Below are positions 50,953 through 63,095 of a stretch of DNA of 64,000 nt, in pieces. Source of the stretch: Cunninghamia lanceolata (lineage: Eukaryota; Streptophyta; Pinopsida; Cupressales; Cupressaceae). The stretch is from the NCBI GenBank assembly GCA_027924645.1, contig BSBN01001687.1, positions 5,146,001 through 5,210,000 on the forward strand, given 5' to 3'. The notes under the pieces are model-generated. The model was given only the letters and a program-made list of their open reading frames with translations. It was not told the origin of the DNA and ran no database searches. The translations under genes were made by a program, and so were the position numbers. Position 1 is the stretch's first letter, and every line of letters begins with the position of its first letter.

Positions 50953-52154
50953 ATGGATGAATATGATCTTCAAGGGCAACTTAATCTCACCCTAGATGAT
51001 CTTGAGCAGTCCATGGCAGAAGTTCAAGAAACGCAAGACAATCTCAAAAAGACAGAAGACTTCATTGAAATTTTAAAAGCAAAATTGAGCAAATCCAATG
51101 CAAAGGGAAAGGAGAAACCTCTTCAACTGGAAAACCTTATGACGACAAGGCCCTGGATGAGAAAACAAAGGAATGTGAAAAGTTATCTAAAGAAGTTACT
51201 ATTCTAAAATATGAGATGGAAACTGGGGTGATGAGACTAACCAAGGAAATTGAAGATAAGAAGAAAGCTGAAGAAGAGTTAAATCATAATCTGAAAAAGA
51301 GTTATGAAGAATGCTACAAATTGGATGCCATAGCTGGCCTTCTAGAATCTAATCTACAAGTAAACAGAGAGAATGAAATAGAACCTGAGAGACTGATTAT
51401 CACACTCAGGCATGACCTAGAATTTACAAATGAGTGTAAGGAGAAGTTCAAGATAAGCTCAGCTAAACTTGAAGCACTCATTGAAAGGCAGAAAAAGGAT
51501 GTTGATAAGCATAATCTTAGGTATCAGAAAGGTGAAAGCTCCAGATCCCAACAAAGAAATTTTTAACCTGAAAATAGGAGAAATAGACCTAGAAAACCTT
51601 TGGTAAGATAGCCAAATGCTCAAAGATATCCTTCATTCAATGGAAATTGTTTCAACTGCAATAAATTTGGTCATAAAGCTACTTAGTGCAGAAATAGAGT
51701 AAATCAAAAAGGTCCATCCTTCTCCGATCAATGCTTCAAGTGTAACAGGTATGGTCATAGATCAAATGAATGCAAAAGTATGAAAATGAATAATTCCAAT
51801 AATAGAAGAATTAGCAATTCCTTCAATGGTTACTGCTTTATTTGCAATGGGTTTGGACATATGGCTAATCAGTCCAGATCAAGAGAAAATTAGGTTTATA
51901 AGAAAAGAAATGTTGTATGCTTTAACTACAATAAATCTGGTCATATTGCAAGATTCTACAAAAGTAAAGATAATGGAAGAAAAGGTCTGGTAAACAGAAA
52001 ACTGGATGAGCAAAACCAAGATAGAGGCAAAAAGAAAATTAATGTGGATGAGATACGGAGTGAAATGAACAAGATTTGGATAAAGAAAGATACAATAAAC
52101 AATGATAATGTGTCTGCACCAAAATCTGGTGCTGACAATTCCTTTGGGAATTAA
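50953..52154 (+). pseudogene. Element B gag-like protein: coiled coil and four zinc knuckles
   Basis: It starts MDEYDLQGQLNLTLDDLEQ about 50 bases after the primer site. A one-base frameshift lies near 51,125; after it the frame continues LDEKTKECEKLSKEV, then METGVMRLTKEIEDKKKAEE, then FKISSAKLEALIE, which parallels FKISTAKLVTQK in element A. Four knuckles follow (51,650-51,960): CFNCNKFGHKAT-stop-C and CFKCNRYGHRSNEC are well kept, while CFICNGFGHMANQS and CFNYNKSGHIARFY have lost Cys residues. The end, SGADNSFGN-stop at 52,152, matches a DTSFGKQ segment in A. No capsid domain and no pol follow. Confidence 0.75.
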
Positions 52155-52589
52155 GTTAGAAACTCTAGCTTAGGGGGAGCTGCATATAACATCAAATTCC
52201 CTTGGTTAGTAAGTGGGTGCCTGAATCTAGCACATTAATAGAAAATACTCTAAATTAGTTCAGAACCTATGGAAGGATTTCCAGAAGAAAAGTTGTTGAG
52301 ACAAAATCTTGCAGATTGATACAGGAAGAACTACGGAAACAATGTAACTGGATACAATTAGGGCAACACATTTATTACAAAGGTAAATTAGGTAATGCAG
52401 AGCTTGAAAAGGTTACTTGATCACTTATTTGAATCACCTTGCATTTGAAGTAAACAAAAAGAAGAGCATTTGAACTACTAATCAAGAGACTGAGGTAGAG
52501 AACGAATTCAATCGGCAATTGATCAACCCTATCACTGTGAAAGAAAAAGGTACCTCTCTGTAAATCCTTGAATCTGAAATCTATTTGAA
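52155..52589 (+). other. Gag to ORF2 spacer of element B
   Basis: It is about 435 bases long and starts with CTTAGGGGGAGCTGC, a purine tract shared with element A. No open frame or domain is seen. This is where integrase, RT and RNase H would lie in an autonomous copia element. Confidence 0.5.
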
Positions 52590-55500
52590 ATGGCTACCCC
52601 TCATGTTATTAACATTACCGAAAGGCCTCGACCCAAATTTAAGAAGCATCCTCACAAATCAATTCAAGTCGATCCGTTAGGTGCTTTTTCAAGTGTTCCA
52701 TATGGTGTGCTACATGTAGAAGACATTAGGGTTTACATTCATGCAAATATAGATGAATTTGGAGATTCAAGGTATGTGGATCTGTTTAGAAAACAACTCA
52801 TGGATGAAAATGAAGAACTTAAACCCAAATATAAGGCACTCCAGGATAAACACTTTGTTCAAGTTATGGGGTTTCTAACATTTGATGAGGATGAATGGGT
52901 CTGATACATCTTAAGTCGAATACATGATGAATTCATTTGGTTGTTAAAACTGTTCAAGATTACCAGCGATGCTATCAGAAATGTAACAGGTTTAAACTCA
53001 ACCAAAGGATTGCCCATACTGAAAGTTGTGAAAAATGAGAAAGTAACTGATGCTACCAGAGCTAAGTTCGACAGAAGAGCAATGACCATAAATGATATTA
53101 TAGAGCCGGATATCAAATTCACCTCCATGGAGATTGGATACAAGATTTACCACTCAAGTAGAGAAAATTCTATTTCTGGAATAGCCATTTTTGCTGCATA
53201 TAAGATGCTAAAAGAAAATGTTGATTATGACTTGTGTGAACTATTGTAGAATAAATTGGTTGAAAATTTGAACAAGATCAAAAGGGATAAGAACACCTTC
53301 AAGTATGGTACACTAATTCTATGTCTATTCTTTTAATTTATGAATGAGATACCTAGGGTAAAAGGTGTACACTGGACTAAGGTTGAGCCAGTTACCATTC
53401 AAATCAGAAATCATCTTCACAACATTGGTGATTTCAATGCTCAAAAAATGGCAATATGGGGTTACTTCAAGAATTTTTAGAATGTGTTGCACTCTAGGGA
53501 AAGAATTATGAAGTCAATTGTTGATAAATACAAAGATGATATATGCTTCATGGTTGATACTGATCAGTGTTTAATGGAAGCAGTGGAACCCAAACTATTT
53601 GGATCATGCCCATGGGGTATGAAGTAGATGAAAGGATCTTGGATATGTATGCTCAACATCTGCTAAGAAATCCCAAAGACACAATTGTTGAGAGAGTTGG
53701 AACATATGAGGAGATGAGTTTAAAGTTGCATACTGAGCTCAGAGAACCTGAAACTAATAGGAGAGTAAGAAAAGAAGTTGAGCGGCTAGCTGAAAATCTT
53801 GGTCTAACAAAGGAAGTTGTGAAGAAATTTAGAGAAAGAACAAAAAAGGATGAGAAAGAAAAACAAGATAAGAAACGAACAAGGGATCTGGTGGAACTCT
53901 TGTCCACTTCAAGAACTACTAGAAGTTCTACTACTGCCTCTGCTCCTTCTAAGACTGTAAAACTAGAAGCAAAATCATCTAGAAAATGTGAGAAAAGGAA
54001 GAAAACAAAAGCTTCCCGGACCTATGAAAGCATAAGGGAAGATGAAGTAGATACAGACTTTGACATTGAAATCAGGGAACTAAAAGTCACTAGAACAAAA
54101 GTAGCAAAGCTAACCAAAGAAAAGTCATATGGAAGCAAAAGGCAAAAGACTGAAGAGTATGAAGATTATGTTGAGAAACCCACACTCTCTCTAGAAGATG
54201 TGATAAAATCAGTCACTATAGATGGTAATCTAAAACACATGATTGAATTCTACGATGAATCCAATGACATGGATAAAAGGGTGTTGGAGGAAGCAATGGT
54301 CAGATATCTCAATATCTACAAGGTACTAATTGAGATAACTTTTGAGTTACCACAAAGTCTAGCAAACATCTTGGCATTGAGAAAAGAAAATGCCAAGTGC
54401 AATGATGTAGAGATCAAGGAACATGAGCTAATAAATCTGTGTCCTCAAATTTCTCCTGATCAAATAGATATGATGCTCAAGGAAGTCAAACATGACTTTA
54501 GAAGCAAGAGGAGAATGAACAAACTCATGCTTGGAGAAACAAGTGAAATAGTTGAAGAAACTCAAGAGATTCTTTTGAAAGCATTAAAGAAGTATAATTT
54601 TCACATAGTCACAAAAGAAGTGCTGGATGGTGAAGAAGAGAACATTATGGAGCAACAATCTAAGTTTTGTGAAGCCTCTATTCTGGAAGTAGAACGAGCA
54701 ATTCATGAGGATACAGAAATGTTAAATAAAATATTTGATGCAAAAGATACTCCCAATCCATCTAATACAACAGGGAAAGGGGATAATGTTGTTTCATAGA
54801 GCCCTCCTGATCAGATAGCAAGTGATGAACAAACAAGAAAAAGTTCCTCTGTAGAGAACACAGAAAAGGATAAAGAAAAGTTAGAGGAAGAAAGAGAAAA
54901 GAAAGATAAAATAGAAGAAGATGGTTCAAACGTTGAAGCACCTAAAGTAGAGACTGAGAAATTAGGAGATCAAAAAGTTGATTATGAAATAAGTGCAAGA
55001 GACACTGCAATGCAGTAAAAAAATTTCTTAGAAAAGAAGTGATTAAACTTGATGAACCCGAACTACTCCAAGGCCTAGCTAATCCAGATGTCCTCTCTCC
55101 AATTCAACTGATGAAGATAGCATAATTCACCCAAATAAAGGCTAGAGAGAAGATGTTAAAGTTCCACATGGAGGAGAATGAGCTACTGGGACTTGCAGCC
55201 GGAGTTTTGGACTTTGGAGAAATTAATGCCAAACTATCAGAAGAATCAAAATGATTTCCCCTCTGGTCATCTAAAGAACCTTACAAGTTTAGTAAATTCA
55301 CATTTTGAGTCCCTTGAGAAGTCTACGAAGGTAAAAGTTTAGAAAGAATTCTTTGATAAGAAATTTTGTGAAATAAAGAACCTGATAGTAAATGATAGAA
55401 GAATATTGGGTATGAGCATAAAGAGTATTCAGAATGCTCTAAATGATGGAAGTGATATGTACAAATTATATCTAACATGGACCAACGTTAATAAGGGCAT

Positions 55501-55888
55501 TGAGAACAAGATAAAGGAGCAAGAACAAAATTTGTCAAATCTCTCTCAAAATTTTGATCCCCTAACAATTTCGCCCATAAGTCAAGAATGTCAAGTAATC
55601 AACTTGACTAAGGAAATAAAGAAACTTGTCAAAGAGAAAAAAAACATTATGAAGAGAATGTGTGAATTCTGGGGATTAATTGCCGCTAAGTTAGAAACAA
55701 TGTATAATGCTTTATCTGAAGCTCAGGCTGTAGTTCAGACCAGTGTTCCATCAGATCTGTCAAAGGCAAAAGCATACTCATTTGTGTTAAATGGGTACAT
55801 TTCAATTTTGGATGGAATGAAGAATACTTGGGCCTCCAAACTTGTGCAAATAAAAGCTAGTTTTGTAGACATCCTCAAGTTCATGTGA
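52590..55888 (+). pseudogene. Element B ORF2, conserved protein of unknown function
   Basis: Counterpart of the ORF2 of element A; I do not recognise the family. Shared blocks, in order, include INITERPRPKFKKHP, PYGVLHVEDIRVYIH, EDEWV-stop-YILSRIHDEF, DATRAKFDRRAMTIND, ENVDYDLCELL, DQCLMEAVEP, MPMGYEVDERILDMYAQHLL and GTYEEMSLKLHTELR. A Lys-rich charged middle (about 53,840-54,160) follows, then helical segments (FESLEKS near 55,310; QNFDPL near 55,550). The longest open piece is 410 codons (53,567-54,799). A one-base deletion near 53,592 and another shift near 55,250 disrupt it, along with several stops. The natural end is probably the TGA at 55,886. In the first 104 positions A and B agree at roughly half the residues by eye. 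No catalytic motif was identified. It lies where env-like ORFs sit in Sireviruses; a relation to those is possible but not shown. Confidence 0.72.
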
Positions 55889-55981
55889 ATGGAACCTAAT
55901 AGCTACTTGTACATATATGGCAATGTATATAGAAATTTTGAATTTTTTTATTTGCGGATCCCACCCTTTGCCATTGATGTC

Positions 55982-56134
55982 AAAGGGGGAGTGAAGGGTA
56001 GTGAAAAATAAGGTATTCATCTTAGGGGGCACCAGATTAAGTGAAGGACACATATGTACAAACAAAGAGGGAGTAGCTCTAAGACACTTAGTCATTTTTC
56101 ATTAAGTGTTTCCATCAATGCCAAAGGGGGAGAT
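55982..56134 (+). promoter_or_regulatory. Three polypurine tracts before element B 3' LTR
   Basis: CAAAGGGGGAGTGAAG (55,981), CTTAGGGGGCACC (56,021) and CCAAAGGGGGAGATT (56,121) precede the LTR start at 56,135. The last is in the normal priming position. Multiplied tracts are a known Sirevirus trait. Confidence 0.7.
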
Positions 56135-57234
56135 TGTTGCCAAGAGACACTGCATAGAATTGATAAGAGTTGTCATTGATGGCAACTAAGATTGTTCCAC
56201 ACATCTGTAGTGCAGTATCTGATCATACTGGAAGTCAGAATGATAATCCATCTATGTCTGGGACCCTAAAATAGAGCATATAGCAGAGTCTAACATTTTG
56301 TTTTACAGTTCTCTCTATTTAATCATTATGTGTTATGGATCTGAAGAAGTGTAAAGGGACACCAGGACAATCTAAATCCATGTTTTTATCCTCTGGTGAT
56401 AAAGGGATTAAAAGTTATGAGTATCTGAATACCAGATCCTATTATGACAAAACAATTTAGTGAAGAACAGGCAGACTTATGTTAATCCTTGTGTGGACCC
56501 AATAGAAGTGTTTTGATGAACTATGTATGAGATAGAATGTTAGTGGCCAACATGTATGATGATCTACATGTGTTATTTTTTGTATGCATCAATATTGGTA
56601 TATGGATCTAGCCGACAAAACAGACCTTTCTTAAAAAGTTCAAAGTGTTGTTGTTGCCGACTTGCAAGTGACTGCAATTCAAGATAAGGATATATATAGC
56701 CGATGATTGTGGATATTTTGAAGGTGTGCATGCAAAAAAGGTGTATATGTAAAAGGTGCAGAAATCTGATATCTGAATGAAGGTAGAATAGAGAGAAGAG
56801 AAGAATAAAGATGAAGTGCACAAAGTCAGTATTTGGACTTAACCAGAACTAATCTCTAGCATTGGTAGATGCATCTTACCAATTCAAAATCTCTGTTAAA
56901 CTCTTGTAATCTTTTCTAAAGGAAGTGAACCTCCACCTGAGCAATGAGCTCAAGGCAGTAAGCCTAAATGCATGTGAATTCCCATTTGTAAAATACTTGT
57001 AACAGGGTATTAATTCTTGTGGGTTAACCCCCACCGTGGTTTTTCCCTTAACCAGGTTTCCACATCAAAAATCTTGGTGTCAAGTGTGTTATTTATATTT
57101 CTGGTTATGTGATGCTGAAATGTTTATTTCATTAATTTGATTATCAATGGTAAAAATAGATTAAGGGAAATTTTTTTTGTAAATGTGTGACAACTGATTC
57201 ACCCCCCCTCTTAGTTGTCCGGACCTAATCAATA
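56135..57234 (+). repeat. 3' LTR of element B
   Basis: It is 1,100 bases, starting TGTTGCCAAGAG. Its expected CCAACA end reads CAATA by decay, and GTACA follows at 57,235-57,239. Confidence 0.92.
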
Positions 57235-57239
57235 GTACA

Positions 57240-58107
57240 TAGAAAGATGTACCTTGTCGCTTAATCTAATGCACTATGTGTCGTGTAGACCCAAATATTT
57301 CTCCAAGTGTATTCATATAGGTCAACTCTAATCACTCAATTACTTGAATAGATCTTTCATACACTATCCTTTCTCCACATCATAATTTATCTCACCAGTC
57401 GACCTGTTCCTCAAGAACATGCTTAACAGGTTCATATGCTGACTCACAACTTCTATTGCGAATCACAAAACACTTCCAAAATCATATCAAGGACTCTTTA
57501 CACATTCCCAATCTTACCCTTAGAACCACAAGGTATGATATCATCTTGTGGAGAAATGCAGACCATCAGAACTTAGAATCTATCTCTGTCAAACTCTATC
57601 AAACACTATGTCGATACTTAGCAGCTTGCAATTATCTTTTCGATGGACTTCAAATCTCCTAACACTGGAATAAGACACTTCATATAAGTGTTTACAACAC
57701 CTCAAAACTACATAACAAAATACTTATCTATAGAGGAATACAGACCACTACACTATACCCTGTTCACTCTTCCTGCTATACCTTTTTTTACCCGGACATA
57801 GATATTTCTTCAAGGTGAGTTCCAGAGGAAATTAGGACTTAATCATTGAAGCAAAACACTATCAAACAACAACTAACATCATACCAAAACCATATTATCA
57901 GATCATCATCTGCGGAGGCATACTATCTGACTTAGTGTCTTCTACTCATAATACTTTTCATACTTAACCATTTTCTATCAACTGGACCTAGAATCCAACA
58001 TGTTCTTCAAGAGATATCTCTTCCTATAATGGTGATAAGATCTCTAAGATTTGTTGCCATCAATGACAACATACAACTCCATACCGAAGTAGTGTCTCTT
58101 ACCAACT
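57240..58107 (-). repeat. Element A 5' LTR, outer segment
   Basis: On the minus strand it begins AGTTGGTAAGAGACACTAC at 58,107, then has TTGTCATTGATGGCAACAA. Both match the start of element B LTRs (TGTTGGCAAGAGACACTGC, GTTGTCATTGATGGCAACTA). The initial TG has decayed to AG. The open stretches within it (57,456-57,662, 58,029-58,253) are not genes. Confidence 0.75.
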
Positions 58108-58830
58108 TTCCTTCCATGAGATCTTCACTACAAGGTGACATCATCTATGTTTTCAAGCATTTATCATTTAGTTTTTGCATCTACCTCCCAAGGGCATGCA
58201 CTCTCTATCTGACAATGGTGTTTGGAAGACTTGAATGTCTCTCTAGGGATTGATTGAGGGAAGCTTCTAAACACCACAACCCCTCCCACACTCCTTGTGA
58301 TTGTAAGTTACATGTGTCACATCTAGAAGAAGTAGAATTGCAGGGAAGGTCAACAGGCATCAAGGATTCAAGATCTAGAAAGAAGCAGGAGTCTGGAGCT
58401 TTCCAGGGACTCAGGTGCTTGTCCCTGTGTCCTCCATAGTTGAATTCCTAAAAACAGAAGTTAGAGTGTAGATCAGTGTTCGAAGGAGATCGGGATTCTG
58501 CAAAGAAACTGGTACATTGGACTTGGGCACTCACTCCTTAGTCCCTGACTGTTTCACTTCCCAAACTTTTAAAATTGGTACACATTTATCTATCATTTTA
58601 CATCTTTGTGTGGAAGCATTTTCTGATATTTGTCTATTTGCTTTTGTATTTGCTTAATAAGTGTTTTGATCAGAAATTGAGAATATTTGGTAATCAAATC
58701 ATATAAATCCAAGTTTCCCTACATCTCACAGTGATCAAGGGCTTGATAGTGCATTGCCACTCAACCCAAGGTCCTTGAATGTAAAGGTGAAAGGAGGATA
58801 GACAGTTATCAAACCATCTAATTAAACCTA
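58108..58830 (+). repeat. LTR-like repeat, right copy
   Basis: It matches 40,094-40,840 in the same orientation over most of its length. It begins inside that repeat, exactly where the LTR of element A ends, and lacks the TGTAACATC start seen on the left. Confidence 0.7.
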
Positions 58831-60119
58831 TCCACAAATGTTTTACCCTTTACAAGTTACATTTCAATTCTTTCAATTTTAGTTTCTTAGATTAGAATTG
58901 AAATTAGTACATGAAAATCACAAAAACATAGGATTAGATTGCATGTAAAAAAATTTGACATATAACTACATACACATTTCAATTCCTAATTAATTAGAGA
59001 ACTTATTTTATTTGATTTTGGAAAAATGAATCAAAAACTATTTGCATACATCTTAGATTGCATTGCATAAGAAAGTTACAAAAACATAAGGAAACTTAGA
59101 GAACAAAACCCTCATTCACATCATTAGGTACATACAATTCAAGTCAAACAAAGTCAAACAAGGTAAAACCCTTGATTGCATCATGAGGTGAACATACATA
59201 TATACATAAATTCAAAAAACACACAACATTTCCCCCTATTGCCAATGTACCTTGGAATTACGAAAGATTGGATTAAATCTATCCTCAAAAATATTGGGGA
59301 AAACTTTTCCCATCCAATTCAACAAGACAATGCAAAACACGTAAGGGAAGAACTAGAATAGTAACAATGGATTAGAGATCAACAAGCCTTGACTCAACAA
59401 GTCTTGAGAGATGGGTAAACATTTAGAACTGTGTGAAACTTTATAAACGAATCGATCAACACAAATATATTTTTCCAAATTAAACAATGAAAAAGTCATA
59501 TGTATGTTTTGAATTTTAAAATGACATAAGCTAATGAAATGTAGGATTTTTAATGTACTTTATGATTATATTTTTTATTTTTTTTCAAAACTAGTTGGAT
59601 ATTTTTTATGATTTTTATAGACGAATCTTAATTGCTGATTTTTTTTAAGTGACGTCGATGGGACATCAAGAAAAATATAGTAAAATTAATTTTTTTCTTT
59701 AATTTTTTTTCTTGATTAGACAACTCCAATATCTCATGTATGGATTTTTTTTTAATTTTTTATGAATAATTATTTTTTAATAAGTTTTTAAATTCAAATT
59801 TAATCAGAACGATATAGTTTTCATGGGACGTCAACTTTTGTACACTTTAAAAAAAAATTAAACAAAAAATACCCTCTTGGAGAAGATTCTCTCCTCTAGT
59901 GTACTGTATATTTTTTAAAAAATTTGAATATGTTTTATCTATTTATTTTTAATTTCCAATTAGATACATATTTTATTATAATAACCTACTTGTAATAAAT
60001 TTAAAAATAATGATAATATAACTAATCAAAATATTAAAAAATTATATATCTAAGTTCTAGACTCTGAGATCTACCAAAGAGTATTTCTATATTTTCATGA
60101 AACTACCTTTTGGTTAGAG
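58831..60119. other. AT-rich non-coding DNA
   Basis: A 61-codon open stretch at 59,176-59,361 has no known domain. From 59,440 the DNA is T- and A-rich with two copies of a GACGTC-type word (about 59,651 and 59,838, GGGACGTCAAC) and no coding signal. Confidence 0.45.
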
Positions 60120-60189
60120 AAATTTAGAGTTGAACTTGATTTTTTGTTCAATTTATTGAAAATAGGGGGTTGGTTGCCACATGGCCACA

Positions 60190-60400
60190 TAGGTAGTTTC
60201 GGGCGACATGATATCACCTGAAAAGGTTCTGGGTGAAACTCTATTACTTGTAACCTTCAATGCAAATAAATACCTTTTCCAAAGTCAAAATCATATTATA
60301 CCTATTTAAAAGTTTTGGGTGAAAAAGGTTTCACCAGAAACTCTTCATACCACGCAATGCCATACAAGTTCTACATGGTTTCGGGTAGAAACTATTTCTA
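60190..60400. repeat. Cluster of GTTTCGGGTGAAAC-like motifs
   Basis: Related words occur at about 60,197 (GTTTCGGGCGACA), 60,225 (GGTTCTGGGTGAAAC), 60,311 (GTTTTGGGTGAAAA, then GGTTTCACCAGAAAC) and 60,378 (GGTTTCGGGTAGAAAC). The core is close to its own reverse complement. Confidence 0.5.
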
Positions 60401-60429
60401 TTTAGTTGGTTGAAAGTATGACACAGGTT

Positions 60430-61359
60430 TGGACTTTTACCCAGACCAAGAAGGAGACTAGAACAACAAAGACTTCTCAATGAAAAAACCAACATTCATG
60501 ATAGCTAGAGATACTTAGGACTCATGAAGCTTCAGGTCATATAATCGTCACAACTACAACAAAAATGAATGTTTTGATATAAATAGCCATCAGAATATAC
60601 ACGTAGCACAAAACTCAACCACCAACATCTCACTCCTTGAAGAAAGAGATTAGGACAATCCCTCGGTCCCACCTCCACTTAGCTGGCTCTTGCCACATGA
60701 GTGTGAGTGACTGGGAGGTTGCCTTTACCAAGGAGGATGGTTCATGTGTCATGATGGACTATGACACATCCACAAAATCATCTAGGTCACATTATAAATG
60801 ATACAGTCCTAAAGATTCCAAAACTCAAAATGGTTGATTCTCTCATTTTGTCACTCATTGCATTAGATGTAACACTCATGTGACAATGAAATGACCGATA
60901 TAAGCATGCCCAACCTTTTGGATTCCTCATATCCTTTATGTAAAAATAAGATCTAAAAGAAAGCTCTCTCTTCTATCATAGTTTTTGGACAATACTATAG
61001 ATTGTGTTTAGAAAATACTCTCTTAGCTCATAATAGAAGTTATTGAAGATATTGGTTCTCTTTTAAGTTGTAGCACCTTCTCAAGCTCAACCTTGTGAAG
61101 TTTCTACTTGTAGATTGTGCATTGTGGAGGCTTTCTTCTAAGGGTTTGGAGTTGTTCACAAATAGATTTGGCCCTCAAGGAGCTTGCATCCTCCTCCATT
61201 GCTTAGCAACTTGGTAACATTATTTTGTTTGCAATAAATAGTGTTATTTGTTGGTTTTATTATATTGCTTTGTCTATTCATGGGAAAACTTGTGTAGATC
61301 ACCACCCTATTTTTCCTATGCACACTAGGGTATTATTCCTTGTAGAACATGGTTGATAC
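60430..61359. other. Non-coding repetitive DNA
   Basis: No open frame of note. It precedes the repeat shared with the Tat flanks and may be part of the same element. Nothing else is recognised. Confidence 0.35.
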
Positions 61360-61960
61360 TCTTAGTTTTTATTTATTTATCATTGTTGTTTTTCCTAGAT
61401 GCACTTAGGAAATAGGAGCACACACATTTTAATTGTTTTCTATAGTGGTTTTCTATGGAGGTCGAAAGACCAACATAAGGGCTTGACCTGAAGGCAAGTG
61501 CCCAAATAACCCCAACCAATTTGCTGAGTTTTCATTGTTGTATGTATTTAAAGAGATTCAACTGCACAAGGGTTTGATAGTCTCTTCTCCTTTCTTTTAT
61601 TTATTTCAATTTATCATTCAGTCTTCCTCTACTAGTTGATTCAATGTGTTTATTCATTGATTTGGTGATTTAGTACACTATTGGTTCCTCATTCTAGATT
61701 TGTGTAGACTAGATGAATGAATAAACATAGGTAAGACTCTACAATATAAGATTTGTAGGTTTTTCTACTATACAAATGACAGTACAATGTGTAGACATCC
61801 ATGCTATGCATTGGAATCTTGGGTCGAGACTCTCCCCTTTTGATGTCAGGTTCCTCTATAACTCTCATTTACTTTCTGCATGTGTTTATGTGATCTAGCA
61901 TGTATATTTTTAGATTTTATTGTTTTATTGTTGTACCTTAGTGCTTTTGTATATTGAAAT
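61360..61960 (+). repeat. Dispersed repeat related to both Tat flanks
   Basis: The parts before and after about 61,500 resemble 20,340-20,499 and 33,718-34,060 respectively, so this is an uninterrupted copy of the repeat into which the Tat element inserted. Similarity is patchy and judged by eye. Confidence 0.45.
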
Positions 61961-63039
61961 TATGTAATTTCTAAGTGTAGAGAAAAGTAGGGTCTAGCTG
62001 GAGTTATTTTATTCTTCTTGATTGGATAGAAGCATAGTACATTTCCTTAAAGCTAGCTAGACTCTCATGTAATTGTTTGGAAATTCATTCTAGTTAGATA
62101 ACATTGCTTATTCTTACATGGAATTAAAAATCTCCACATTACACTCAACATAGATAGAAGGGGAGAAACCAAAGTGATTGGATAATAAACTTGAGTGGTT
62201 TTATACCTAATCTATCCACCTAATCTTTCATTAAAGATGTATATTAAGAGGATGTTAAGACCATTTAGCATACTTTCCCTTGCACATGGTATCACATTGA
62301 GCTTGGATTATTATGAAAACAAAATTTAAGATCTTGTATACACTTTAAGGCTCCAATTTAAATGTGAGTGGAAATAACCTTATATTTTACTATCACGCAG
62401 GATATTTAGGTGCTAAAATAGACATCTCAAACTCATCAGTGAATACCTCACCAAGTAACTAAAGAATTTAATGAAGGTGCAGCCCAAATATAGACACAAA
62501 AATTTTGAATTCAAAGAGGAAGTTTCTATGTTTAAACGGTGGCTAATCAAAGGTCATTCCTTCAGCAAAATCATTTGAAAAATAGGATTTGATTAGCACT
62601 CCATTGATATGGGTGATTGAGTCATCTTCTCAAGGCTTAGCATCATGAGATTTCTTATACCAAACAAAAGGAGGTACATGTGGGTTAAGTTCAAATTCTC
62701 CAAATGTATATATGAACCCATGAATAAAATATTTAAAGAATGTTATAATAAAAAATGTAATTAATGAGGAACACACTTTGGGAACAATATAAGAATTAAA
62801 CAAAAGACATATATCATTTTAAAAAATGATGTATGCATGTAGACCTAGAATGGAAGCTCTAGAGAATTTTTCGTGTGTAGTTCTTGGTGTAGTTGTTAGA
62901 TAGGACAAATATACTATATTTAAAAACTATCATATTTTTTTAGATAAGCTAGACTAAAGTATATATTAACAATTCCAAAGATATTTTTTGTTAATAGATA
63001 AGACAAGCAAAAACAATGATAGAATTATATGGTATCTCT
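61961..63039. other. Non-coding AT-rich DNA
   Basis: No gene, terminal repeat or RNA gene is recognised here. Confidence 0.4.
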
Positions 63040-63050
63040 TGAATGGAATG

Positions 63051-63095
<45 letters not shown>

